The position numbers and the translations under genes were made by a program. The notes under the pieces are model-generated. The model did no database searches and was not told the DNA's origin. It saw nothing but the letters and a program-made list of their open reading frames with translations. A stretch of DNA of 64,000 bases from Sedimenticola sp. GTDB lineage: Bacteria; Pseudomonadota; Gammaproteobacteria; Chromatiales; Chromatiaceae. The stretch is from positions 62,001-126,000 of the forward strand of contig JALSRN010000079.1 in the NCBI GenBank assembly GCA_026984735.1, in the 5' to 3' direction. This document shows, in pieces, positions 25,152 to 34,900 of the stretch (its first letter is position 1; every line of letters starts with the position of its first letter).

Positions 25152-25634
25152 ATGGCGCCGAGATCCCCCTACATCACCCGCGAAGGCTACGAGTCGCTCA
25201 AGGCCGAGGCGGAAGGGCTCTGGAAGAGGCGCCGCGAAGTGGTCCAGGCGCTGGCGGCGGCCGCGGCGGAAGGGGACCGCTCGGAGAACGCCGAGTACAT
25301 CTACCGCAAGAAGCAACTGCGCGAACTGGACCGGCGCATCCGCTATCTGCAGAAGCGGTTGCCCGAGCTGAAGGTGGTGGAGCGCCGTTCCGGCGCCTGC
25401 GATCGGGTCTTCTTCGGCGCCTGGGTGGAGCTGGAGGACGAAGCCGGCGACACGGCTTGCTACCGCATCGTCGGCGCCGACGAGTTCGATCCCAAACGCA
25501 ATTGGATCAGCGTGGATTCCCCCATGGCCCGCGCCTTGCTCGGAAAGGCGCTGGACGAGGAGGTTCGGGTCCGCACCCCCGGCGGCCGGCGCACCCTGCT
25601 GGTGGTGTCGGTCCGCTACGAAGAGCCCGGGTGA
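25152..25634 (+). CDS. greB: Transcription elongation factor GreB
   Basis: A 160-residue GreA/GreB protein. The N-terminal coiled coil carries the tip acidic pair in [17 protein letters not shown] (about residues 46-62) and [18 protein letters not shown]. The FKBP-like C-domain has [18 protein letters not shown] and [16 protein letters not shown]. The basic N-terminus (APRSP) and [16 protein letters not shown] pattern favour GreB over GreA. It rescues backtracked RNA polymerase by stimulating transcript cleavage. The gene's end overlaps the convergent sco gene by 19 bases. Confidence 0.92.
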   Translation: MAPRSPYITREGYESLKAEAEGLWKRRREVVQALAAAAAEGDRSENAEYIYRKKQLRELDRRIRYLQKRLPELKVVERRSGACDRVFFGAWVELEDEAGDTACYRIVGADEFDPKRNWISVDSPMARALLGKALDEEVRVRTPGGRRTLLVVSVRYEEPG

Positions 25635-26203
25635 AGGACCCGCCGCAGCCGCGTCACGATCACTTCCGGCGAGCTGCTGTGCTGGATCATATCCACCAGC
25701 ACCCCTCTCTCGTCGACGATATAGATCACCGAGGAGTGGTCCACCGCGTAGCCGAAGGAGGAATCTTCCACCAGCGCCTTGCGGAAATAGGCGCCGTAGC
25801 GTTTGGCGATCGATTTCAGCCGCTCCAACGGGCCGGTGAGGCCGATCAGCTTGGGGTGAAAGTAGCGGACGTACTCCACCAGCTTTCGGGGCGCGTCCCG
25901 TTCGGGATCGACGCTGACGAAGAGCGGCTGCACGCGCGCCAGCTCTTCGGGCGAAAGTCGCTTGAGCGCGGTGGCGAGCGCGCCAAGAGTGGTGGGGCAG
26001 ACGTCCGGACAAGAGGTGTAGCCGAAATAGAGCAGCACCACCTTGCCGCGGAAGTCCGACAGAGAGACCGGCCCCTGCGCCGACTGCAGGGTGAAGTCGC
26101 CACCCATGCCGGGATAGGGGCCTTGCGGCGCCTTTTCGGTGAAGAGAAACCAGCCGCCGGCGCCGACCAGGGCCAACGCCAGCAGCCACGCCAGCCGTTT
26201 CAT
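25616..26203 (-). CDS. Sco1/SenC copper chaperone
   Basis: A 195-residue thioredoxin-fold protein with an N-terminal membrane anchor (residues 2-21). The copper site is C65-P-D-V-C69 with the distal His in AVDHSS at about 154. The start ATG 26203 overlaps the pcuAC stop. Sco proteins deliver copper to, or reduce, the CuA site of cytochrome c oxidase; pairing with PCu(A)C supports that role. The 3' end overlaps greB on the other strand. Confidence 0.92.
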   Translation of the reverse strand: MKRLAWLLALALVGAGGWFLFTEKAPQGPYPGMGGDFTLQSAQGPVSLSDFRGKVVLLYFGYTSCPDVCPTTLGALATALKRLSPEELARVQPLFVSVDPERDAPRKLVEYVRYFHPKLIGLTGPLERLKSIAKRYGAYFRKALVEDSSFGYAVDHSSVIYIVDERGVLVDMIQHSSSPEVIVTRLRRVLHPGSS

Positions 26204-26688
26204 CACTGCATCGGCATGTGGCGTTTCATCGGCATGCCATGGCCCATGGTCATTCCGAAGCGGCGCACTTCCGCCTGGATCGCTTTCTTGCTGCCGTCCT
26301 CGAAGACCAGAGTGATGGGCAGCTTGTCGCCCGCCTTGAAGGCGTGCTTGAGCTTCATCACCATCAGATGCAGACCGCCCGGCTTGAGCTCGGTGCGGCC
26401 GCCGGCGGGAACGGCCATCTCTTTCACCGGGCGCATGCGCATCACGCCGTTGTCGTTGATGTGGGTGTGCAGCTCCACCATGCCGGCGGCGGGCGATTCG
26501 GCGGCCACCAGCTTGTGATCCGCCGCTCCCTTGTTCATCATGGTGAAGAAGGCGGCGGTGGTGGTCATGTTGGGAGGCATCTCCCGCGCCCAGGGATCCA
26601 TCACCTGCACCTCTTGGGCGGCCGTGCCGGCGAAGGCCGGTGCCGAGAGCAGCAGGGCCAGAGCGGCGACTGGGAAAGGATTGCGCAT
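26203..26688 (-). CDS. Periplasmic copper chaperone PCu(A)C
   Basis: A 161-residue protein read from ATG 26688 with a clear signal peptide (MRNPFPVAALALLLSAPAFA). The copper motif H-M-x10-M-x21-H-x-M is represented by ELHTHINDNGVMRMRP and GLHLMVMKLKHAF. The C-terminal tail is rich in Met and His (TMGHGMPMKRHMPMQ), giving extra soft copper ligands. It hands Cu(I) to CuA of cytochrome oxidase together with Sco, whose gene overlaps by one base. Confidence 0.92.
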   Translation of the reverse strand: MRNPFPVAALALLLSAPAFAGTAAQEVQVMDPWAREMPPNMTTTAAFFTMMNKGAADHKLVAAESPAAGMVELHTHINDNGVMRMRPVKEMAVPAGGRTELKPGGLHLMVMKLKHAFKAGDKLPITLVFEDGSKKAIQAEVRRFGMTMGHGMPMKRHMPMQ

Positions 26689-26772
26689 GATACGACTCCT
26701 CGAAGTGTCATGGGGAGCAAAAAGCATAACAGCGATCCCTTCCGCCCAGACAGGACATAGGTCAATTTATTT

Positions 26773-26800
26773 CGATATTTCATATAGTTGCGCCATATCG
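26773..26800. promoter_or_regulatory. Inverted repeat in the pcuAC/mutY divergent region
   Basis: CGATAT (26773-26778) and ATATCG (26795-26800) form an inverted repeat in an AT-rich stretch with promoter-like TTATTT and CATATA strings. It lies 13 bases before the mutY ATG and 85 bases from the pcuAC start. It could be an operator, or chance in a short AT-rich patch. Confidence 0.25.
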
Positions 26801-26813
26801 CACAGCTTGTTGC

Positions 26814-27887
26814 ATGGATCTGACGGACTCCGCCTCCGAAGCGTTCGCCCGGCGCGTGCTGCGCTGGCACCGGCGTCACGGCCGCCACGACCTCCCCTGG
26901 CAACGGGAGCGCACCCCCTACCGCGTCTGGATCTCGGAGATCATGCTGCAGCAGACCCGGGTGGAGACGGCGATCCCCTACTATGAACGGTTCCTCGCCG
27001 CCTTTCCCGAAGTGGGGACGCTCGCCGCGGCCACGGAAGATCGGGTGCTGCACCTCTGGTCCGGTCTCGGTTACTACGCCCGGGCGCGCAACCTGCACCG
27101 CGCGGCCCGCATCGTCGTGGAAAAACATGGCGGCCGCTTTCCCGAGGCGTTCGACGCGGTGCTGGCGCTGCCCGGCGTCGGCCGTTCCACTGCCGGCGCC
27201 ATCCTCTCTTTGGCTCTGGGGCAGCGCCATCCCATTCTCGACGGCAACGTCAAGCGGGTGCTCGCGCGCCACTTCGCCGTGGCCGGCTGGCCGGGGCGGA
27301 GCGCGGTGTCGAAGCGCCTCTGGGCCTTGAGCGACCGCCTCACTCCAACCGAAGCGGTGGCGGACTACAACCAAGCGATGATGGATCTGGGCGCCACCCT
27401 CTGCACCCGCGCCCGCCCGCGCTGCGGTCGATGCCCCCTTCGCAAGAGCTGCCGAGCGGCAGCCGCCGGCGCCGTGGAGCGCTACCCCGCGCCCAGGCCC
27501 CGGCGCATCCTTCCCGAGAAACGGGTGCAGATGCTGGTGGTGCGGGATTCCAAGGGGCGGGTGTTGCTGGAGAAGCGACCGCCCGCCGGCGTCTGGGGCG
27601 GTTTGTGGAGCCTCCCTGAACTCCAGCCCGACCAAGAGCCGTGCGCCTGGTGCCGCGAGCATCTCGCCCTGGAGGTGCGCGACGAAGGTGCACTGGCCGA
27701 ACGCCGCCACGGCTTCAGCCACTTTCTTCTTCACATCCAACCGCGCCTGCTGCGCTTGAAAAACCCGGCAACGGGCGTGCTGGATGGCCGGCGGACCCTC
27801 TGGTATAAACCGGACCAATCCCATCGCGGCCTGGCCGCGCCCGTGGCGGCCCTGCTGCGGGAACTCTTTAAGGAAGACCCACCATGA
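26814..27887 (+). CDS. mutY: A/G-specific adenine glycosylase
   Basis: A 357-residue MutY. The helix-hairpin-helix [12 protein letters not shown] (about 120-131) is followed by the catalytic Asp in [11 protein letters not shown]. The 4Fe-4S loop is C-x6-C-x2-C-x5-C in [17 protein letters not shown] (about 196-212), and the catalytic Glu lies in [12 protein letters not shown]. The C-terminal NUDIX-like 8-oxoG recognition domain begins at about 232. It removes A opposite 8-oxoG. Its stop overlaps the yggX ATG, the usual gammaproteobacterial mutY-yggX arrangement. Confidence 0.95.
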   Translation: MDLTDSASEAFARRVLRWHRRHGRHDLPWQRERTPYRVWISEIMLQQTRVETAIPYYERFLAAFPEVGTLAAATEDRVLHLWSGLGYYARARNLHRAARIVVEKHGGRFPEAFDAVLALPGVGRSTAGAILSLALGQRHPILDGNVKRVLARHFAVAGWPGRSAVSKRLWALSDRLTPTEAVADYNQAMMDLGATLCTRARPRCGRCPLRKSCRAAAAGAVERYPAPRPRRILPEKRVQMLVVRDSKGRVLLEKRPPAGVWGGLWSLPELQPDQEPCAWCREHLALEVRDEGALAERRHGFSHFLLHIQPRLLRLKNPATGVLDGRRTLWYKPDQSHRGLAAPVAALLRELFKEDPP

Positions 27888-28150
27888 CCCGAACCGTGCA
27901 CTGCGTGAAACTGGGCCGCGAGGCCGAAGGGCTCGATCGCCAACCCTATCCCGGCGAACTGGGCAAGCGCATCTTCGACAACGTCTCCAAGGAGGCCTGG
28001 CAGGGCTGGCTCCAGCACCAGACCATGCTCATCAACGAATACCGCCTCTCGCCCCTCAAGCCCAAGGACCGCAAGTTCCTCGAGGAGCAGATGGAGAAGT
28101 ATTTCTTCGGCGAAGGGGCCGATATCCCACCCGATTTTCGCCCCCAGTGA
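27884..28150 (+). CDS. yggX: Probable Fe(2+)-trafficking protein YggX
   Basis: An 88-residue protein that matches YggX throughout: [19 protein letters not shown] with the single conserved Cys, [31 protein letters not shown] and the EQMEKYFFG end. It protects iron-sulfur clusters from oxidation in enteric bacteria. It overlaps mutY, itself an Fe-S enzyme, by 4 bases. Confidence 0.95.
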   Translation: MTRTVHCVKLGREAEGLDRQPYPGELGKRIFDNVSKEAWQGWLQHQTMLINEYRLSPLKPKDRKFLEEQMEKYFFGEGADIPPDFRPQ

Positions 28151-28224
28151 AGGAGGGGCGTCGAATTTCTTCTTGACGCAAGCGGCAATGCCGGGATTAA
28201 ATATGCCGCCTTGCCGATCATCGC

Positions 28225-28300
<76 letters not shown>

Positions 28301-28335
28301 AATACTTCTCGCATACTATCCCATACCGTTCCGAA

Positions 28336-28359
28336 GTCCGCGTAACTGCGGGCTTTTTT
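28336..28359 (+). terminator. Rho-independent terminator of tRNA-Phe
   Basis: Stem GTCCGC / GCGGGC (one G-T pair) with a 6-base loop is followed by six T residues. It lies 36 bases after the tRNA CCA end. Confidence 0.8.
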
Positions 28360-28399
28360 GATGCTAGACTCTTCCCATACTGCCCCATGCCGCCCCAGG

Positions 28400-28458
28400 G
28401 TTGCCCCCGAAAAAGTGGGGCAACTTTGGGGGCAACTCTTCGAGGGGGTGGGGCAACT
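28400..28458 (+). repeat. Three direct and one inverted GGGGCAACT motifs before the integrase
   Basis: GGGGCAACT occurs at 28417-28425, 28429-28437 and 28450-28458, and its partial reverse GTTGCCCC at 28400-28407. They lie between the tRNA-Phe terminator and the integrase start. This is where arm-type integrase or excisionase sites, or an autoregulatory operator, would be expected. Confidence 0.6.
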
Positions 28459-28489
28459 TTTCCGGGGAGACGGATTCCAGGGGGGAGCC

Positions 28490-29095
28490 ATGCCACTGAC
28501 AGACGCGACCATCCGCAAGACCAAGCCACGAGAGCGGATATTCAAGCTGCACGACGAAAAGGGGTTGTATCTGGAGATCACCCCCAAGGGGGCGAAGCGT
28601 TGGCGGTTCAAGTACCGGCGGCCTGGCACGGGCAAGGAGAACCGGCTTTCGATGGGTGTTTATCCGGAAGTAACGCTGAAGGAAGCCAGACGACGACGTG
28701 ATGAGGCCCGCAAGCTGCTTGATGTCGGGATTGATCCTGGACAGGCACGCCGGGCGGAGCAGGTGGAGCGCCGTCTTGCCGCCGCCAATTCCTTTCAGGC
28801 GGTTGCTGAAGAATGGATAGCCGAGCACCTGGCGACCAAGAGCAAGAGCTACCGCGAGAAGATTGCTCGCCTGCTGAGCCGGGATGTTTTCCCTTACCTG
28901 ACCTCGTCGCTCCGCTTCGCGCGGGGCGTCTTCGTTTCCAGAGAGCTCCACCGGATCGAATGCGGCCTTGATCCACGGGATTCCTACCCGGGCTTGTGGC
29001 CTTTTCGAACGACATGGACCGTTTTGGGGGTACGCTGCGCCGGTTCTCTTCTATTCTGGTCTGGTTTGCGTTTTGAGCTCCCTTTCCGAAATTGA
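28490..29095 (+). pseudogene. Truncated P4-type tyrosine integrase
   Basis: From ATG 28490 the first 137 or so residues match the P4/CP4-57 integrase N-terminus: PLTDATIRKTKPRE, DEKGLYLEITPKGAKRWRFK, SMGVYPEVTLKEARRRRDEA and the start of the core-binding domain ending LSRDVFPYL. After about 28900 the frame stays open to 29095, but the sequence no longer resembles an integrase and the catalytic R-H-R-H-Y domain is missing. A normal member has about 400 residues. The gene directly follows tRNA-Phe, the standard site for this family, so this is the remnant of a lost island. Confidence 0.85.
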
Positions 29096-29134
29096 ATTAC
29101 CATACCTTTGGAATCCATGAAGCAAGGCATTTGA

Positions 29135-29293
29135 AACGTCTTCATCGTAGGCATCAACTCGGGATCGGACCGGGGTTTCGCCGAAGCGCTGCTGGAGCGG
29201 GGTTGGCGGGTTCACGCCTGGAGTTTCGGAAGCATTTGCCGGATTCCCGATCCGGGAGGATACGCCCGTCTGGATGGACCATTTTGGCGATGA
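29135..29293 (+). pseudogene. Possible N-terminal remnant of a short-chain dehydrogenase
   Basis: The frame reads NVFIVGINSGSDRGFAEA, then LLERGWRVHAW, and ends at TGA 29291-29293. This resembles the first beta-alpha-beta of an SDR, although the glycine motif is imperfect (GINSGSDRG). It is preceded by an in-frame TGA and has no catalytic region. It probably marks the right side of the deletion that removed the island. Only short similarity supports the call. Confidence 0.4.
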
Positions 29294-31986
29294 GTGAAGC
29301 CGTCGCGCATGAAACGCTGTTTCAGGGGCTCACCGAAGGTACTCTTCTGCTCACTGCCGGCAGCCGCCTGGCGCGCACCCTGACGGAGGCCCACGCCGCC
29401 TGGCGGAAGGTGCAGGGCGCTTCGGCCTGGGAGACGCCCGCCATTCTGCCATGGGAACGCTGGCTGGAGCGGCTCTGGGAGGAGGCGCTCCTGTTCTCCT
29501 CCGAGCCGCTGCCGCTGCTGATGGGGCGCCATCAGGCGCGGCGTCTGTGGCGGGAGGCGGTGCGCCGTGAGGAGATTTCGGCCCTCATTCCCGGCGGCTT
29601 GGCGGAACAGTTGCAGAAGAGCTGGGAGCGGTTGCACCAGTGGCGGCTGTCGCTGGACGATCCCCTCTTCCAAAGCAACGAAGAGAGCTTTCTCTTTGCG
29701 AAACTGGCGCGCCGCTTCCGGGCGCTGTGCCGGCGGCGCCAGCTGCTCACCGCCGACGAGTTGCCGGAGCGCCTGGCGCAGCTGGCGGGGATCCTTCCCT
29801 TGCCCGAATGCATCGAGCTAGCCGGCTTCGAGCTTCTCACTCCGGCGCAGGAGTGGCTGCTCGACGCGCTGGAAGAGGAGGGCGTGAAGGTGCGCCGGCT
29901 TGCCCCTCCCGCCGCTGGCCGCCGGGCTTGGCGCCTTGCCGCTGCCGATCCCGGGGTAGAGTTGGAGTTGGCCTGCGCCTGGGCCCGCGCTCGGCTGGAG
30001 GAGGATCCCCGACGGCGGCTGGCCATCGTCATTCCCGATCTGCAGCGGCGGCGCGACGAAGTGGAGCACCGCCTCGGAAAGATCTTCGAGCCGGGAGGCC
30101 TGGCGCCCGGCGCCGGCGCCGGGCCGCGCCCCTGGAACCTCTCGCTCGGCCGCCCCTTGGCGGAGCAGCCCCAGGTGGAGATCGCGCTCGCTCTGCTGGA
30201 GCTGGCCGCCGCTCCGCTTCCACCGGAACGGGTAGAGCTGCTGCTGCGCAGCCCCTGGTTGGCGGGGGCGGAAGAGGAGCGCTTCCAGCGGGCCAAGCTG
30301 CTCCGCCGCCTGCGCGAGAAGAGCCGCTTTCCCCTCGGTTTGACGGCCCTGTTGCACCACGCCTCGGCGCTGGACGCGGAGAGCGGCGGGCCTCTGCCAT
30401 GGAACGCTCCCCGCCTGAGCCGATCCCTCGCCCGGCTGGAGGCGGCGGTGCGCGAAACCGGCCGCGCCCCCTGTTCCCCTTCCCGCTGGGCCGAACGGTT
30501 CACCCTCTGGCTGGAGGCGGGCGGCTGGGTCACTTCGGGACTCGACAGCCACCATTTCCAAGTGCTGGAGCGTTGGCGACGGTTGCTGGAGGAATATCGC
30601 GCTCTGGATCTGGTGGCCGGCACCTTTTCTCTGGGCGAAGCGCTGGTGGAGCTGGGCGCCATGGCGCGCGGTGTCCTCTTCCAGCCGCAGAGCCCGCCGG
30701 CGCCGCTGCAAGTGCTGGGGCTCTACGAAGTGAGTGGGCTGGCCTTCGACGGTCTCTGGGTGGTCGGCCTGCACGAAGGCGCCTGGCCGGCGCTGCCCCC
30801 TCCCGACCCCTTCCTGCCCCTGAGTCTGCAGCGCGAGCGGCGGATGCCGGGCGTCGATCCAGGGCGCGAGCTGGAACTGGCCGGTCGCTGGACACGGCGG
30901 CTGGCGGAGTCCGCTCCCGAAGTGATCTTCAGCCATCCCCGGGCCGAGGGCAGCGAGCCGCTGTCGCCCAGCCCCCTGTTGCACTCCTATCCAGAGACCG
31001 AGGCCGCCGCCTTGGGCGTGGTCCCGCCGCCGCGCTGGGAAGAGCGGATTCGGGAGAAGGCGCGCCTGGAACTCCTGGAAAGGGACGAGGCGCCGCCTCT
31101 CTCCGGCCGGGTGCCGGGCGGTACCGCTCTCTTTCGCCACCAGGCCAACTGCCCTTTCCGCGCCTTCGCGGAGGAGCGGCTGCGGGCCGAGGCTTTTCCC
31201 GCCGTTCGCGTCGGGCTGGACGCCGCCGGCCGGGGCACCCTGCTCCACCGCGCCCTGGAGATCCTTTGGGAGAAGCTGGGAGATCAGGCCACTCTGCGGT
31301 CGCTGGACGGCGCGGCGTTGCGGCGGGAGGTGGACAATGCCGTCTCCGCCGCCCTGGCCCGGCTGGAGGTTGAGCTCCCCGGTCTCTTCGGGCCGCGCGG
31401 GCGCAACCTGGAGGCGCGCCGCCTGAAGCGGTTGCTGCTCCAATGGCTGGAGCTGGAGAAGGAGCGTGCTCCTTTCCGGGTAGTGGCCCGGGAACTGCAC
31501 CTGAAGGGGCGCAGCGGCCCCGTTGAGTATCGTCTCTTCATCGACCGGCTGGACGAGCTGGAAGACGGCCGCCGCCTGGTGATCGACTACAAGAGCGGCC
31601 GCGTGAGTCCTTCCGCCTGGTTCGGCGAGCGACCGGAAGACCCCCAACTTCCGCTCTACGCCACCACTCTGGAGACTGCCCCGGTGGGCGTGGCCTTCGC
31701 CGTGCTGCGCGCTGGCGAAATCGCTTTCAAAGGAGTGGCGGCCGAGGCGGGGCTGCTGCCCGATGTGCCTCCGTCGCGCCCCTTTCCGGAGCAGCGCGAA
31801 GCGATGGAGGATTGGGCCGCGGCCCTGGCCCGCTGGCGGCGGACCCTCGACCGGCTGGCCTGCGCTTTCGCCGCTGGAGAAGCGGCGGTGGATCCGAAGA
31901 GAGGCGCCGCCACCTGTCGGGAGACCTATTGCCAACTACAGCCTTTGTGCCGCTTCCACTCGGCGGAGGAGGCTGGCCATGAGTGA
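29290..31986 (+). CDS. AddB/RecB-nuclease-like DNA repair protein (PD-(D/E)XK, Fe-S)
   Basis: An 898-residue protein from ATG 29290. A helicase-like AddB N-terminal region without intact Walker motifs leads to a C-terminal nuclease with DRLDELEDGRRLVIDYKSG (Asp and the Asp-x-Lys pair, about residues 752-770). A cysteine in FRHQANCPFRAFA (about 615-627) and three in CRETYCQLQPLC near the end form the AddB-type iron-sulfur staple. This matches the proteobacterial "probable DNA repair protein" family found next to a UvrD-like helicase. Its end overlaps that helicase gene by 8 bases. The role is double-strand-break end processing, inferred from family. Confidence 0.82.
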   Translation: MSEAVAHETLFQGLTEGTLLLTAGSRLARTLTEAHAAWRKVQGASAWETPAILPWERWLERLWEEALLFSSEPLPLLMGRHQARRLWREAVRREEISALIPGGLAEQLQKSWERLHQWRLSLDDPLFQSNEESFLFAKLARRFRALCRRRQLLTADELPERLAQLAGILPLPECIELAGFELLTPAQEWLLDALEEEGVKVRRLAPPAAGRRAWRLAAADPGVELELACAWARARLEEDPRRRLAIVIPDLQRRRDEVEHRLGKIFEPGGLAPGAGAGPRPWNLSLGRPLAEQPQVEIALALLELAAAPLPPERVELLLRSPWLAGAEEERFQRAKLLRRLREKSRFPLGLTALLHHASALDAESGGPLPWNAPRLSRSLARLEAAVRETGRAPCSPSRWAERFTLWLEAGGWVTSGLDSHHFQVLERWRRLLEEYRALDLVAGTFSLGEALVELGAMARGVLFQPQSPPAPLQVLGLYEVSGLAFDGLWVVGLHEGAWPALPPPDPFLPLSLQRERRMPGVDPGRELELAGRWTRRLAESAPEVIFSHPRAEGSEPLSPSPLLHSYPETEAAALGVVPPPRWEERIREKARLELLERDEAPPLSGRVPGGTALFRHQANCPFRAFAEERLRAEAFPAVRVGLDAAGRGTLLHRALEILWEKLGDQATLRSLDGAALRREVDNAVSAALARLEVELPGLFGPRGRNLEARRLKRLLLQWLELEKERAPFRVVARELHLKGRSGPVEYRLFIDRLDELEDGRRLVIDYKSGRVSPSAWFGERPEDPQLPLYATTLETAPVGVAFAVLRAGEIAFKGVAAEAGLLPDVPPSRPFPEQREAMEDWAAALARWRRTLDRLACAFAAGEAAVDPKRGAATCRETYCQLQPLCRFHSAEEAGHE

Positions 31987-34900
31987 GCGCCCGCTAGACT
32001 GGAAGGCACGCCAGCAGGCCCTGGAGCCGGGCGGCTCCTTCATCGTCCAGGCGCCGGCGGGGTCGGGCAAGACCGGCCTGCTCACCCAGCGGTTCCTGCG
32101 GCTGCTGGCCAACGTGGAACATCCGGAAGAGATCCTGGCCATCACCTTCACCCGCAAGGCGGCTGGAGAGATGCGGGAACGCATCCTGGAAGCGCTGCGC
32201 CAGGCCGCCGACGGCGTGGCGCCGCAAGAGGCGTACGCGCGGCAGACCTTCGAGCTGGCCCGGGCCGCCCTGGCCCGCGACCGGGAGCGCCAATGGCGCC
32301 TGTTGGAGAATCCCGCCCGGCTGCGGGTGCGCACCATCGACGCCTTCTGCCAATACCTGGCCGCCCAGGCGCCGTTGGGTTCCGGTTTGGGTGCCGTGCC
32401 TGGAGTGGCGGAATCGGCCGCTCCCCTCTATGAGCAGGCCGCCCGCAATCTGCTCGAAGAGCTGGAGAGCGAAACGGTAGGCGCCGCTCTGGAGCGGCTG
32501 TTGGAAGAGCGTGACAACGATGCCGGCCGCCTCGCCACCCTGCTGGCACAGATGTTGGCGCGGCGCGACCAGTGGTTGCACCATCTGAGCGCCGGCAATG
32601 CTCGCGCGCATCTGGAAGCGGCGTTGCGGGTGGCGGTGGAGCAGGGGTTGAAGGCGGCCGCCGAGGCCCTGGCTCCCTGGGAGGCGGCCTTGGTGCCCTT
32701 GGTGCGTTTCGCCGCCGACAATATGGATCCAAGCGGTCCTCTGTCGGCCTGTCGCGATCTCCATGCCCTGCCGCCGGCCGCCGCGGACTTCCTGCCCGCT
32801 TGGCGCGCCCTGGCCGATCTGCTTCTGAAGAAAGACTCTCTCCAATGGCGCCGGCAGGTGAACAAGAACCAGGGCTTTCCGGCCGGCTGCGAGCAAAAGA
32901 TCGCAATGCGGGAACTGCTGCGGGAGCTTGACGGCCAGGAAGAGGTGGCCGAGATCCTGGACGCAGTGCGCAAACTGCCCGAACCGGGCTATCGGGACGA
33001 GGAGTGGCTGGCGCTCGAAGCTCTCTTCCAGGCGCTGAAGCGGGCGGCGGCCCATCTCCAGCTGGTTTTCGCCGAGAGTGGGGAGCTGGATTTCACCGAA
33101 GTGATGTTGCGCGCTCAGCAGGCGCTGGGCGCCCCCGAAGAGCCTACCGAACTGGCTCTGCGCGTGGACTACCGCATCCGCCATCTGCTGGTGGACGAAT
33201 TTCAGGATACCTCGCGCAACCAGTACGAGCTGCTGCTGCGCCTCACTGCCGGCTGGCAACCGGGCGATGGCCGCACCCTCTTTCTGGTGGGCGATCCTAT
33301 GCAGTCCATCTACCGTTTTCGCGAGGCGGAGGTGGGCCTGTTTCTGCAGGCGTGGCGCCATGGGCTCGGCGATCTGCCGCTCACTCCCCTGCGGCTGGAG
33401 GTGAACTTTCGCTCGCAGGCGGACCTCGTGGCGTGGGTCAATCGTCATCTGCCCCACGCCCTTCCCTCCCGCGACGATCCCTTCACCGGCGCGGTGCACT
33501 ATGTTCCCGCCACTGCCCACCAGAGCGCCCTGCCGGGAAAGGCCGTCAGCATCCACCCCCGCCTCATCCGCGACGACCGCGCCGAGGCGGAAGAGGTGGT
33601 GGCGATCGTGCGCCGCCATCTGGCCGAGGAGCAGGGCGATCTTGCCATCCTGGTGCGCAGCCGCTCCCACGCTGCCGCCATCGCGCCTGCACTCAAAGCG
33701 GCTGGCATCCCCTTCCAAGCGGTGGAGATGGAGGGGCTGGCGCAGCGCCCGGTGATCCAGGATCTGTTGGCGCTTGCCCTGGCGCTCCTCTATCCCGCCG
33801 ATCGGCTCCACTGGCTGGCGTTGCTGCGCAGCCCTCTCTGCGGCCTTTCGCTGGCCGATCTTCACGCCCTGGCAGGGGGGGAAGACGCCGTCCTTCCGGA
33901 ACTCCTGGCCGACGCCGAGCGGTTGCGGCGCCTCTCCCCGGAAGGGCGCGAGCGCATCGGTCGTGTCCGCCTTTTATTGGAGGCGGCACTGGCGGAAGAA
34001 GGGCTGCGTCCCCTGCATCTGCGCCTGGAAGGGCTCTGGTTGGCGCTGGGCGGGCCGGCGGCCTGCGACGACACTGCATTGGAGGAGGCGGAGCTCTTCT
34101 TCGAGCGGATTCGTGCCCTGGAAAGGGATGGCCCGCTGACCCGCGAGCGGCTCATGCAGGGCCTGGACGATCTTCACGCCCGTCCCGGCGGCGCCAACGC
34201 CCGGGTGCAGCTGATGACCATGCACAAGGCCAAGGGGTTGGAGTTCGACACCGTGATCCTCCCCGGGCTGGGACGCATTCCGCGGGGCGAGGAGTCTCGC
34301 TTGCTCTACTGGCTGGAGGCGGTGGACGACGCAGGTCGCCGGCAGCTGATGATGGCTCCCATGAAGGCCGCCTGGGAAAAAGGGGAGAATCCCGCGACCG
34401 GTTTCATCAAGGCCCTGGAGGCGCGCAAGGCGGGCCACGAAGCGGGCCGCCTTCTCTATGTGGCGGTGACCCGCGCCAGGCGACGCCTGCATCTACTGGG
34501 CCATGCGCCACCCAGGAGTGACGGCGAGCCCGCAGCAGCAAAGGGGAGCCTGCTGGCGCTGCTGTGGCCCGCGCTGAGCCACCGGTGGGAAGCGTTGGAG
34601 GCCGGCGGGGAGGAGGGAACGGCTGCTGAGAATTCACTGCTGCGTGTGCCACCCTTGCGGCGGCCTGTCGCCTCCTGGAGGCCGCCTCCGCCGCCTTCCG
34701 GTTTGGCGCTCTCCACTTCCCTTGCCGAGGAGAGCGGCGGTACGGTGGAGTTCGACTGGGCCGGCGAGTTGGTGCGCGCCGCCGGCGTGGCGGCCCACCG
34801 CCTGTTGCAGCACCTGGCCACCCGGGGCGGTCTGGACAAGGGCTTCCCGCCCCTGCGGCAGGCGGCCGCGCGGTTGCTGCAGCGGGAAGGGCTGGCCGGC

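Noticed and set aside
29818-33865. Long minus-strand open frames across the AddB/AddA-like genes
   Set aside because: Antisense shadows of two large genes with complete helicase and nuclease motifs on the plus strand; no domain recognisable in the antisense products.
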